Of a stretch of 64,000 nt of DNA, positions 37,407-45,201 are shown one piece after another. The notes beneath the pieces were generated by a model. The model searched no databases. It was given only the letters and a program-made list of their open reading frames with translations, and was not told the origin of the DNA. The position numbers and the translations under genes are program-made. Source of the DNA: Synechococcus sp. MU1617 (GTDB lineage Bacteria > Cyanobacteriota > Cyanobacteriia > PCC-6307 > Cyanobiaceae); the NCBI RefSeq assembly GCF_020514235.1, contig NZ_VTLB01000003.1:1-64000 (forward strand), written 5' to 3'. Positions within the stretch are counted from its first letter, which is position 1, and every line of letters begins with the position of its first letter.

Positions 37407-37575
37407 CTCCCGAGCCAGGGGACAAGCCATCTGCGCGGACATCTCGTGGGATGTCCAAGAGGGGGATTTGGACTTATCCCTGAATCGATACAGTCCATTG
37501 GTGGAGGGTCGAGACAAGTACTTGCTCGATGCGCTCAGGAGACTGGCAGAGAAGAAGAGGCGTGGATTTAGGTAG
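37407..37575 (+). pseudogene. Possible remnant of an hsdM-type DNA methylase C-terminus
   Basis: Directly after repeat A, the plus strand reads ICADISWDVQEGDLDLSLNRY followed by a charged helical tail ending RRGFR and a TAG stop. The D-L-S-x-N-R-Y pattern is characteristic of the C-terminus of type I restriction-modification M subunits. No start, catalytic NPPF motif or partner subunits remain. It lies in antisense to the preferred TPR-methyltransferase upstream region. The identification rests on one short motif. Confidence 0.35.
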
Positions 37576-37670
37576 ATGCAATTACTAAGTGTGCGACTTA
37601 CGATGCAATAGTAAATTTGTATTTTTAAATGGCATGTACTTATTGTTGTTTTTCCTCGCCCTAGCACTAT

Positions 37671-38216
37671 TTATCTTGCGGTGAATCCAAGTATGGGCGC
37701 GATTCTTGTTTCGAGGTGTGAGTAGTAAGTTAAGTCTCCAAAGGACTTTTCAAGCAGGGTTTTTAATTCGCTTGTGTAGCCTTTGGCTCTTGTTATTATG
37801 TGTTTTGGTTTTAATTCGATTATGTGCTCAAGAAGTTTGAATCCGCTTCCCCTCGATTTTCTCTCTAGGTGTTGGTGAACTGCCAGATAAAAGATTGTGT
37901 CGAATTCTCCATCTAATGAATCTAAGTTCTCTTCTTGTGATAGATCAGATTCTATAATCCGAGTCTTGTTTTTCGGCAACATATGACTTAGTACTTCAAT
38001 GTTTTTTTTATCTAACTCAATGCACGTTATGTGAAGGCATCCTGCTTGAAGTGCTTGTATTCCAAGGTGACCTGTATTTGCTCCGATGTCAAGTATCCTC
38101 TTGTTGGCGCAAAAGTATTTCAGGGCTTGTAGGTCTTGAAGTCTTTCATGGCTTGACAGAAGCATGTCTTTCATTTGCTTAGTTGTAGCAATTATCATTG
38201 CCTCATTGTATATCAT
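37671..38216 (-). CDS. Class I SAM-dependent methyltransferase
   Basis: A 181-residue protein with motif I RILDIGANTGHLGIQAL (about residues 40-56), an acidic end to strand 2 (CIELDKKNIEVL), and strand 4 FDTIFYLAVHQHLERK. It is small, essentially just the Rossmann core. The substrate is unknown; a role in glycan or lipid decoration is inferred from its sulfotransferase and TPR-methyltransferase neighbours. AT-rich, with many TTT/AAA-type codons. An ATG at 38198 could be the true start. Confidence 0.75.
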   Translation of the reverse strand: MIYNEAMIIATTKQMKDMLLSSHERLQDLQALKYFCANKRILDIGANTGHLGIQALQAGCLHITCIELDKKNIEVLSHMLPKNKTRIIESDLSQEENLDSLDGEFDTIFYLAVHQHLERKSRGSGFKLLEHIIELKPKHIITRAKGYTSELKTLLEKSFGDLTYYSHLETRIAPILGFTAR

Positions 38217-38230
38217 GAAACTATTTGATT

Positions 38231-39166
38231 CTACTCAAACATCTGCGCCTTCATGATTCGATCGTAAAAGCCATATTGCTTGAGTGCCTGAGTGATTTCA
38301 TTTTCAATTCCCTGCTCTTGCTCTTTGGTGAATGGGAGTTTATTTTCTCTAGGGAAGTCGCGGAACGCATATTTGTCTTCTCCCTGTAGTCCCATCAAAG
38401 AGAAGATATCGTCAGATGCAAGCAGCTCCTGAAAGCCGAATGCTTTGACAAACGCATGCTGCTGAATTTGTTTGATGAATTCTTTGTGCATAGCCGGTGT
38501 CAATGCTGATGTGCCGGGGCAATGGCTTTCGAGAGTAATTTGTTTTTGGGTAAATTCAGTAGGGGACAAATCTCTTTCTCCTTGCATTGCCTGCCTTTGA
38601 AGAAATGTTCGTAAATATTTGGATCGTAAGTAGCTGATTGGCTCCCGCAGGCAAACTGAAACCAAGGCTTGCCTGCGGGTTGATTCTGATATGGCTTTGC
38701 AAGCTGAAATGTAAGCAAACGTTTGGTTGCTATCAATATGGCTTGATCTGCATACTAATGAAGCTGATGTGTCGCACAATCGTTCTGATGATATGACAGC
38801 AGGTTTGCCTGATTCGTTTGAGGCTTCTTCTATTAGCTTTATTGATTCTTTGAGAATTTTGAAATATGGATTTTCCCCTAGAGTGGATATTTGGCTGCCC
38901 GTTGAGAGAATTGCTGAGTTGATTATTAGTGAATTGAAAAAGTTTGTAGGCTCTTTCCTGGGGTCTATTGTTGAGAGCCAATTTAGTAGTGTTTCTGGAT
39001 TTGCCCCACCTGCTGATGGATTTGGATTTCCTTTTTTTCGTGTCCCAGATGCTTGGTAGGCTTCTTTTTGGAAAACCAAATAGTTTGCTGAGTTGGGTAG
39101 TAGATATTTTTGGATAACAGTTGTGCCTGTTCTTGGTGCTCCAATATGAATAACAGTTTCATGCAT
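38231..39166 (-). CDS. Sulfotransferase family protein
   Basis: A 311-residue protein with the PAPS 5'-phosphosulfate-binding loop at its N-terminus (IHIGAPRTGTTVIQKYL, about residues 6-22) and a later CLREPISYLRSKYLR segment fitting the 3'-phosphate-binding motif. It would transfer sulfate to a glycan or small molecule. ATG at 39166 gives the expected short N-terminus; the frame is open upstream through repeat B to 39397, which is a repeat artefact. AT-rich; part of the repeat-bounded cassette. Confidence 0.8.
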   Translation of the reverse strand: MHETVIHIGAPRTGTTVIQKYLLPNSANYLVFQKEAYQASGTRKKGNPNPSAGGANPETLLNWLSTIDPRKEPTNFFNSLIINSAILSTGSQISTLGENPYFKILKESIKLIEEASNESGKPAVISSERLCDTSASLVCRSSHIDSNQTFAYISACKAISESTRRQALVSVCLREPISYLRSKYLRTFLQRQAMQGERDLSPTEFTQKQITLESHCPGTSALTPAMHKEFIKQIQQHAFVKAFGFQELLASDDIFSLMGLQGEDKYAFRDFPRENKLPFTKEQEQGIENEITQALKQYGFYDRIMKAQMFE

Positions 39167-39209
39167 AAAATCTATGCCCTTTAGGTTTATTTTAATCCAT
39201 CTGGCATTA

Positions 39210-39318
39210 CCGAATCCAGCTACTTCATTTCTCTTTGCTTGTTTGAGTTTAGAGCTGAGCCATTGGTCTTCATCTCCTCTCCACCCCATCGCCGCATCGA
39301 ATCTTTTGACGCTCCAGT
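39210..39318 (-). repeat. Direct repeat copy B
   Basis: The partner of copy A, offset by 1,912 bases. It comprises the genuine 3' end of the PLD-like gene (its stop lies at 39270) and about 60 bases beyond. Confidence 0.9.
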
Positions 39319-40679
39319 TTGCGTTGGATCCGTGGTGTGATCCCCAGCTCAGCGCTGTCCCAGAGGCGATCCATCTCACGGGTGAAATGCGCAGCAAGCT
39401 TGGCGGAGTGAATCACCAGCAGCGTTTCGTCGTTGGTGTGAGCAGCGGAGGGGGACCAATTGAAGGATCCCGTGATCACTTTGCGCTGATCGATCACTGC
39501 GAACTTGTGGTGGAGCTTGTCGCCGCGGGCGAGACGAGGGGTGCCGATTCCTTTCAGGCCCTGCTGCAGCGGGTGATTGCCAGCTTCCACCTTGCAGCTG
39601 TGATCTGGAAGGGTGACCCCCAGGAGATCGAGCACTTCCGAGAAGGGGCGGCTGGCAAAGCCAGGATCCGCAACCAGTCTGAACTCAACGCCTCGCTCGA
39701 TCTGGTCCCGCAGCACGTTGGTGAGTTGCTGTGCAGAGAACACAAACAGGGCCATATCAATGCGCTCTCGTGCCGCTTCCAACTGGTCAGCCAACAGGTT
39801 CAGCCCGTGATTTGCATCTCTTTTCGGATGGGGGGAGAACAGCGCATCCACTCGGGTGCCACCGATCTGCACGGTTTGCACGCCTTCTTTTGCTTTCTGC
39901 AGGCCAAAGCGACTGTCCTGCTCGCCACCGGGGCCATCCCCCCACATCTGGGTGAATTCCTTGCGGAACACCAGTGCGAGCTCAGGGCTGTGGAACCGCA
40001 GCAGGTGATTCACGTTGCCGCGGCTGGATGGCCGGCCAGCATCACCGTGAAGGCCGGAACTGGTGAGATTGGCGCTGCCCGTAATCACCGTTGTTTGATC
40101 GATCACCAGAAATTTGTGGTGCATCAAGCCGCTGCCGCTGCTCCCGTCTTCGGTGTCGTCAATCAGTGGAATCTGCGCGGCTTGAAGGAGCGCCACGGCA
40201 TCAGCGTGGAAGGCTTCTTCCGGACTCGTGCTGCCATCCCCATTGCTGTCGGCCAGGCGGTTCAACTGATCCCAGCGCTGCCTGCCTCGCTGGTTCAATC
40301 GGCTGGGTCGTTGTTCGCTCCAGGCTTGGCTGTAGCTGTTCTCCAGGATGACGGCAATGCGAACACCACGGTTCTCGGCTGCGATGAGGGCCTCGGCAAT
40401 CCTTGGAAGACTGAGCTCTTGCACGGCCACCAGCACCTCGTCGTTGGCGGCATCAATGGCTTCAATCAGCCATGCCTCCATGTCGTCACCATTGCGCCAG
40501 TCGCCTGTGAGGGGTGAGCGGTAGCGCGATCTGGCGTTGTGGTTGAAGACCACATCGATCTGCTTGGGCATCGCTAGATCTGCCGGAGCCGTGCCCACCA
40601 CCGATCCCGCCTGGCTGCAGCCACTGCAGAGAAGAGCCGCTGCCATCCATCCCAGCTTGCTCTTCAGCATCGAGACCAA
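39270..40679 (-). CDS. Phospholipase D-like lipoprotein with EF-hand loop
   Basis: A 469-residue exported lipoprotein (hydrophobic signal with Cys at about 18-21). Two HKD motifs are intact: HHKFLVID (His187, Lys189, Asp194) and HHKFAVID (His390, Lys392, Asp397), both followed by the GSxN motif. Between the first N-terminal half and HKD1, DSNGDGSTSPEE (residues 144-155) forms a canonical calcium-binding EF-hand loop. PLD-fold enzymes hydrolyse phosphodiesters; the substrate is unknown. Its 3' end is duplicated at 37298-37406. Confidence 0.88.
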   Translation of the reverse strand: MVSMLKSKLGWMAAALLCSGCSQAGSVVGTAPADLAMPKQIDVVFNHNARSRYRSPLTGDWRNGDDMEAWLIEAIDAANDEVLVAVQELSLPRIAEALIAAENRGVRIAVILENSYSQAWSEQRPSRLNQRGRQRWDQLNRLADSNGDGSTSPEEAFHADAVALLQAAQIPLIDDTEDGSSGSGLMHHKFLVIDQTTVITGSANLTSSGLHGDAGRPSSRGNVNHLLRFHSPELALVFRKEFTQMWGDGPGGEQDSRFGLQKAKEGVQTVQIGGTRVDALFSPHPKRDANHGLNLLADQLEAARERIDMALFVFSAQQLTNVLRDQIERGVEFRLVADPGFASRPFSEVLDLLGVTLPDHSCKVEAGNHPLQQGLKGIGTPRLARGDKLHHKFAVIDQRKVITGSFNWSPSAAHTNDETLLVIHSAKLAAHFTREMDRLWDSAELGITPRIQRKLERQKIRCGDGVERR

Positions 40680-40709
40680 GACCTTGCCTTGATCAGAGTT
40701 CCCCCGTCT

Positions 40710-40916
40710 TCAGTGGGGCATCTCCGATGTCTTCAGCATCGCAATAAACCAGAGTCCGCTCAACACGAGGGCGACGCCCACACCAGCTCCGATGCTGACC
40801 CGTGCCATCACCAAAGGCACCACCAATGGAAAAACCATCGCCCCCGCGAGGGGGGTGATGGCCACGAACCAGCGCAAGGACGCCGGTGCTTTGGGATCGG
40901 AAGGGTTCAGAACCAC
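40710..40916 (-). CDS. Small two-helix membrane protein
   Basis: A 68-residue protein with two hydrophobic segments (about residues 16-36 and 41-60). GTG start at 40916. It overlaps the end of the DUF4912 gene by 10 bases, so the two are probably coupled. No family recognised. Confidence 0.6.
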   Translation of the reverse strand: MVLNPSDPKAPASLRWFVAITPLAGAMVFPLVVPLVMARVSIGAGVGVALVLSGLWFIAMLKTSEMPH

Positions 40917-41995
40917 TCGGCGCGGGCTTCGCTGGCGGGGTTGCTGTTGTCTTCCGGGGTCTCACGTTTGAAGTTGAGCGTGATGTTGCGCTTCTGTTCC
41001 CCATCCGAGGCGGTCGCCTCAATGGCGTACATCTGCTCGCCATCCCGGAAGGGCACCTGGATTCGGAATGTTCCGTCGGTGGAGAGAGGCACTTCTTCGC
41101 CGCCGATGGTGAGGCGAGCTGAAGGGTCGGTGGCGCCGTAGACGATCAGTTCGGCGTCAGCCACCAGCCAGAAGGAGCGTTGGCGAGGAGCCACACCACC
41201 AAGACCAGATTCGTTGCGACCGCTTGCCCAGAGACCAGCTCCCGAATCGTTCAAGCCGCTGCTGTCACCGGAGACGTCAAAACCTTCTTGGAATTCTTCA
41301 GAGCCAACCCGACGGCGGCTGAAGTGGACCGTGGCAGTTTGGTAGAGCCGTTCATGCAAGCCACTGTTGCTTGACTCGATCGGCGCGACGGGAGCTGCAG
41401 CGGATTCGGCCGGGGCCGCATCGAGGCTGAAGGGCACGAACTGATCAAGAATCTGTTCGCTGGGGTGCAGAGCGGGCACGCGGGCCACTGAGGAGAAGGC
41501 CAGAGACATCCAAGTGGCGCCGATGCGATAGCCCAACTCAACCCGGTAATCCCGGTCGCAGAGAGGAACAGGCAAGTACCACTCTGTGCTGTGGCTATCG
41601 ACGGGCACTTCCTGCAAGGTGTGCGGATGGGCATTGCCGTCCTGCATGCCGGTCACGTCCGCTAGGCGCAGGCAAAGTCGGCTGGCTCCATCTTTTTGGG
41701 CCACCTTGCGGTCTGCGTCCGAGATCTCCCAGAACACGTAGGCCCACTGGGGATCACGGGGCAGGAACACCACGCGGGTATCGCTGCTGCCCATGGCCGG
41801 TGCGTTGAGTTCCGCCTCGATGGCCTTCAGGTCTCCACCACGCTTCTGCTGACGCTGGGCAACCTCGTCGACCAGGGTCTCCTTGCTCTTGCGGCTGTAG
41901 AGCGGCACCCCTAGGTCGCTGGCGATCTGACGTAGTTGACGAAGGGTGAGACGTGCCAGTGATGACAGGGTTGGGGACACGTCCAAAAACTCCAT
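40907..41995 (-). CDS. DUF4912 domain protein with Rho-N-like N-terminus
   Basis: A 362-residue protein. The N-terminal 45 residues (LTLRQLRQIASDLGVPLYSR then SKETLVDEV) form a Rho-N/SAP-like helix-extended-helix, and residues about 70-200 contain the DUF4912 domain (VVFLPRDPQWAYVFWEISD; CDRDYRVELGYR). The C-terminal part has an immunoglobulin-like strand pattern (LIVYGATDPSARLTIGGEEV). Function unknown; common in cyanobacteria. Divergent orientation is absent: it is simply 169 bases upstream-ward of the cpcG stop. Confidence 0.8.
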   Translation of the reverse strand: MEFLDVSPTLSSLARLTLRQLRQIASDLGVPLYSRKSKETLVDEVAQRQQKRGGDLKAIEAELNAPAMGSSDTRVVFLPRDPQWAYVFWEISDADRKVAQKDGASRLCLRLADVTGMQDGNAHPHTLQEVPVDSHSTEWYLPVPLCDRDYRVELGYRIGATWMSLAFSSVARVPALHPSEQILDQFVPFSLDAAPAESAAAPVAPIESSNSGLHERLYQTATVHFSRRRVGSEEFQEGFDVSGDSSGLNDSGAGLWASGRNESGLGGVAPRQRSFWLVADAELIVYGATDPSARLTIGGEEVPLSTDGTFRIQVPFRDGEQMYAIEATASDGEQKRNITLNFKRETPEDNSNPASEARAEWF

Positions 41996-42112
41996 GTTTC
42001 GTTTGGGATCATTGTGATCCGAAAAATTCCTTTTCGAAGCGTGAAGGGGCCAAGGGTCAGTGGATCCTGACTACTGGTTGAGCGCTGACCTCGGGGATCA
42101 CAGTCAGTGACA

Positions 42113-42138
42113 CAAAAAAAGCGGAGCCGAAGCCCCGC
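42113..42138 (-). terminator. Terminator of cpcG
   Basis: On the minus strand GCGGGGC-TTCG-GCTCCGC is followed by a seven-T run. It lies 27 bases beyond the cpcG stop. A T run on the plus side too makes it potentially bidirectional. Confidence 0.9.
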
Positions 42139-42164
42139 TTTTTTGAAGTTGCTTGGGGCCGGGA

Positions 42165-42935
42165 TCAGCGGCCGATGCTGCGGTAGGGCACTTTCGACAT
42201 GTAGTCCATGTCGGCGCCGCCGCTGGGGGAGACCCCGCGGGGGCCAGACATTTCGGCAGCCCAGGCCATGTAGTCCTGAGGGGAGCCACCTTTGCGGATC
42301 TTGGCGCGGGCGGGAACCTTCTTGGCGGGGCCGCCGGTGAAGACGATCTGGGGGAAGCCCAGGATTCCCCGGTAGTACTCGTCGTAGCGGGGGGTCGTGA
42401 TGTTGAACGGCGTGTCGCCCAGCTCGCGGCCGGGAAGCACGCGGTTGCGTTGGTAGGGAACCGTGTCGTAACCGAAGGAGTCGAGGTACTCGGCGCTGTC
42501 GAGCAGAACATCGACTAGGCCTTCCAGGCCTTTGGTCGCAATCACGATGGACCAGGAGAGTTCTTCCCCCTTGCCATTCACCTTGCGTCCCAGGATCCGC
42601 TCGCACAGGTGACGGACAACTTTGTAGTTGCTGTTGAAGCCGTAGAAGGTGCGCTTGAAGGTGTCGGAGAGCACCAGGCCGCGAATGAAGTCGCGAACGG
42701 TGATCTGGCCATCCTTCAGCTGGGACTCAAGGTTGACGTCCCGATCTGTTTTGAAGGCGTGGAAGAAGATCTGCCGGTAGGCGGCTTCCACGACGGTGTC
42801 GAGATTGTCCCGATCGTCTGCGATCTCAAGGGAGTAGGCCCGGGATCCCTCATCGGAGCCGACACGGAGATTCGGAACACCAGTCCTCAAAGAGTTCTGG
42901 GTGATCGGTGCGTACTCCAGGAGAGGAATGGCCAC
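42165..42935 (-). CDS. cpcG: Phycobilisome rod-core linker polypeptide
   Basis: A 256-residue linker that attaches phycocyanin/phycoerythrin rods to the allophycocyanin core on the thylakoid surface. It begins MAIPLLEYAPITQNSLR and contains the Pfam PBS-linker domain (about residues 25-170; VVEAAYRQIFFHAF, GQITVRDFIRGLVLSDTF, VVRHLCERILGRKV). The C-terminal 80 residues are the core-binding region typical of CpcG. Monocistronic with its own terminator; the S-type lyase lies about 100 bases upstream. Confidence 0.96.
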   Translation of the reverse strand: MAIPLLEYAPITQNSLRTGVPNLRVGSDEGSRAYSLEIADDRDNLDTVVEAAYRQIFFHAFKTDRDVNLESQLKDGQITVRDFIRGLVLSDTFKRTFYGFNSNYKVVRHLCERILGRKVNGKGEELSWSIVIATKGLEGLVDVLLDSAEYLDSFGYDTVPYQRNRVLPGRELGDTPFNITTPRYDEYYRGILGFPQIVFTGGPAKKVPARAKIRKGGSPQDYMAWAAEMSGPRGVSPSGGADMDYMSKVPYRSIGR

Positions 42936-43042
42936 GCGACTACAACATCCACTGTCGGCGATCGTAGAAGTGCTGGGTCTTGCCCCCTTCAGCAGCTGTT
43001 GCAGCGATTACATGCCGTAATACTTGCTCTAAGTATTTCTGC

Positions 43043-43636
43043 TTACCAGCCGAAGGGGGCGAGGGCGGCTCCGTTCGAAGCAATCGCTGGGCTGGTCTGA
43101 TCAACATCGTCCAGCTGCCGGGTCTCGATGCAGAAGGAGGCGTTGTTGGAGAGCCCTTGCACCGTGCTGGTGCGCAGTCGTACGTTCTCGCTGGTGAACC
43201 AAAAGCGCTCGAGCGAACTCATCATTTCGTAGTCCGTGGTGAGGATCAGGCCGTTTTCGTCGTCCATGCGGAACTGGCCCGCCACCGGTGCTTTTTCGGC
43301 GTAACCGCGATCCCGCAGCAACAGTCCGCGTCGCCCCGTTTCGTCTTCGGGGATCAGTCCGAACATGGTCTGGTCTTCATGGGATTCGCCGGCGCGATCC
43401 CAGGCCATCGATCCGCTCCAGCGCACCCAGCAACCGCCAACGATCTGCTCGACGCTGGCGTTGTTGCGCTCGGCGATCTCCGCGAGCCGCTCGTCCCCCT
43501 TCAGCAGTTCCTCCACCACGATGAACGAGGCTCCAGCTTCGGCGCGGCGATGCAGCAGGTGGTGTTGGCTGCGCTGCGAGGTCCAGCGGCCACAGCTCAG
43601 GCGAAAGAAGCTGAGGGCGTCCGAGATCTCAAGCAT
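43043..43636 (-). CDS. cpcS: S-type (CpcS/CpeS) phycobiliprotein lyase
   Basis: A 197-residue lipocalin-fold enzyme that attaches phycobilin to Cys on phycobiliprotein subunits. The N-terminus FFRLSCGRWTSQRSQHHLLH matches the CpcS/CpeS/CpeU family, and SMAWDRAGESHEDQT follows the family's beta-barrel. The exact paralogue is uncertain; CpcS is chosen from its position beside cpcG and its overall character. Confidence 0.85.
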   Translation of the reverse strand: MLEISDALSFFRLSCGRWTSQRSQHHLLHRRAEAGASFIVVEELLKGDERLAEIAERNNASVEQIVGGCWVRWSGSMAWDRAGESHEDQTMFGLIPEDETGRRGLLLRDRGYAEKAPVAGQFRMDDENGLILTTDYEMMSSLERFWFTSENVRLRTSTVQGLSNNASFCIETRQLDDVDQTSPAIASNGAALAPFGW

Positions 43637-43698
43637 CGCCGGCGTTGAGGAACTGGATTGATGATGGCAGCCCGACCGCGTCAGTCACGAGAGCCATG

Positions 43699-44037
43699 TC
43701 AGCCACGGCAGCGGGCTTCGGAGGCGCTGATCAGATCGTCGAGGGTTAGTGCCAGGGGAGGCTTGCCCAGCTCAAGCGCCAGTTGATCCAGTTGCTCGGC
43801 GGCAGCATTGAGCTGCAGCAGCAGGGTATCGAGGAACATTTGATCTTCAGCGACAACGGGTTGTTGCTGGCACCAAAGGCGTCGTTGGCTTTCGTCTGGG
43901 ATCGCGCCAGTGTTCTCTGGAGCAGCCATGGCCTGAAAGCTGTCCAGGCAGTGGCTCAATACCCGCAGGTGATGGCGATCCAGCTGGGGCAGCAGGGTGG
44001 CGTCGATGCGTTCAATCGTGGCCCTGTCGATGGCCAT
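43699..44037 (-). CDS. Hypothetical protein downstream of sufR
   Basis: A 112-residue mostly helical protein (IERIDATLLPQLDRHHLRVL ... LLQLNAAAEQLDQLALEL). Its ATG overlaps the sufR stop by one base, so it is probably co-translated with the repressor. No domain recognised. A longer frame upstream runs inside sufR and is rejected. Confidence 0.75.
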   Translation of the reverse strand: MAIDRATIERIDATLLPQLDRHHLRVLSHCLDSFQAMAAPENTGAIPDESQRRLWCQQQPVVAEDQMFLDTLLLQLNAAAEQLDQLALELGKPPLALTLDDLISASEARCRG

Positions 44038-44681
44038 CAGCCCTGCGCCAACGGGGTGATGCGGAAGCCGCAGGCGTGGCCGCCCTCGAGTCGCCAATGC
44101 ACCCGTTCCACCCGGCAGTCCGGCACGGTGCGTCGGATCAGCAGTAATTCCTGGTCGCACACCGCGGGGAATTCTTCGGCAATGCGCTGCACAGAGCAGT
44201 GGGCTTCCTCGAGCCTCCAGCTGATGCCGTCGTCATCCCGGCTGCAGACGGTGACGTAGCCCTCGTCGCGCCGCAACAGTGCCAGATGTTCGAGTCGAGC
44301 CTCCAGGGAGGCCTCGCCGAGGCTTTGCCGGTACTGGCTGGCCTTCGACTCCGCCTGCTGATCCAGCAGTTGGCGCACGGTCGCTTCGGGGAGATGGCTG
44401 CGCATCGAATCCAGCAGGCCGAGGGCGAAGCGGCCGCTGCCATCAGGGAACTGGGCCCGTCCTTCGTCGGTGAGGCACCAGCGGTTGCTGGGGCGCCCCG
44501 GACCGCTGGCATTGCTGCTGGCGCAGACCAGGCCGCTGTCGGCGAGGGAGCGCAGGTGACGCCGCATGGCCTGAACGGAAATGCCCACAGCTCCGGCCAG
44601 GGCGCCAGCGTCCTCCTCTCCCCGCTCCAGTAGCAGGGAGAGCACGGCGTCGCGGGTGCTGTCGGGGGCCGAGGCGCTCAT
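44037..44681 (-). CDS. sufR: SufR, iron-sulfur cluster biogenesis repressor
   Basis: A 214-residue DeoR-type transcriptional regulator. The N-terminal winged helix (SLLLERGEEDAGALAGAVGI, then SVQAMRRHLRSLADSGLV) binds DNA; the C-terminal region contains Cys residues (AHCSVQRIAEEF, VCDQE, DCRVERV) that coordinate a [4Fe-4S] cluster in the Synechocystis protein. It represses the suf operon, which is divergently encoded from 44840. ATG at 44681 (MSASAPDS) is preferred to the in-frame upstream start at 44702. Confidence 0.93.
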   Translation of the reverse strand: MSASAPDSTRDAVLSLLLERGEEDAGALAGAVGISVQAMRRHLRSLADSGLVCASSNASGPGRPSNRWCLTDEGRAQFPDGSGRFALGLLDSMRSHLPEATVRQLLDQQAESKASQYRQSLGEASLEARLEHLALLRRDEGYVTVCSRDDDGISWRLEEAHCSVQRIAEEFPAVCDQELLLIRRTVPDCRVERVHWRLEGGHACGFRITPLAQG

Positions 44682-44770
44682 GACGAGGCGAAACCTCCCC
44701 ACACGATGCCATCGAATTGCCTCGGCATGTCGGCCGAGTTGAGGGTCACAATGGAGAGCCCGCTGACCGG

Positions 44771-44814
44771 AGGCCTGTTGGCCTAGGCTTCCAGTAAGGA
44801 AACCGCGGGGTTTC
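44771..44814. promoter_or_regulatory. Two inverted repeats between sufR and ftrC
   Basis: AGGCC-TGTT-GGCCT (44771-44784) and GAAACC-GCGG-GGTTTC (44799-44814) lie in the roughly 160-base divergent region, 26-69 bases before ftrC. They are candidates for SufR operators. The published Synechocystis operator has a CAAC-N6-GTTG form, which neither matches exactly. Confidence 0.45.
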
Positions 44815-44839
44815 GTAATTCGCCGCTCCCTCCACCTCC

Positions 44840-45196
44840 ATGTCCGACGCCCCTCAAGAGCCGACAGCAGAAAGCCTGGAGGTCATCCGCAAGTTCGCTG
44901 AAACCTACGCGCAGCGCACCGGCACCTATTTCTGTGCGGACCCCAGCGTTACCGCTGTTGTTCTGAAGGGTCTGGCGCGTCATAAGGACGATCTGGGGGG
45001 AGCGCTTTGCCCCTGCCGCCATTACGAAGATAAGGAGGCCGAGGTCTCCCAAGCCTTCTGGAACTGCCCATGTGTCCCTATGCGCGAGCGCAAGGAATGC
45101 CACTGCATGCTCTTCCTCACCGAGGACAATCCCTTCGCTTGCCCTGAGAAGACGCAGACCATCACGACAGAAACGATCAACGCCACCGCCGGCTGA
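44840..45196 (+). CDS. ftrC: Ferredoxin-thioredoxin reductase catalytic subunit
   Basis: Transfers electrons from photosynthetic ferredoxin to thioredoxin through a [4Fe-4S] cluster and an active-site disulfide. The 118-residue protein has the complete signature CPC-x16-CPC-x8-CHC (Cys57, 59, 76, 78, 87, 89). It forms a heterodimer with the variable subunit, encoded elsewhere. It is the first gene of the suf operon here, 5 bases before sufB, so SufR probably controls it. Confidence 0.95.
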   Translation: MSDAPQEPTAESLEVIRKFAETYAQRTGTYFCADPSVTAVVLKGLARHKDDLGGALCPCRHYEDKEAEVSQAFWNCPCVPMRERKECHCMLFLTEDNPFACPEKTQTITTETINATAG

Positions 45197-45201
45197 GCCG
45201 A

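Noticed and set aside
37248-37667. Alternative minus-strand frame through repeat A reading MKTTGSALNSNKQREMKW
   Set aside because: In copy B the same frame stops after 16 codons, and the frame conflicts with the methyltransferase frame; probably not coding.
43020-43036. Inverted repeat ATACTT-N5-AAGTAT upstream of cpcG
   Set aside because: No T run for the minus-strand lyase gene and no known regulator motif; too little to call an operator.
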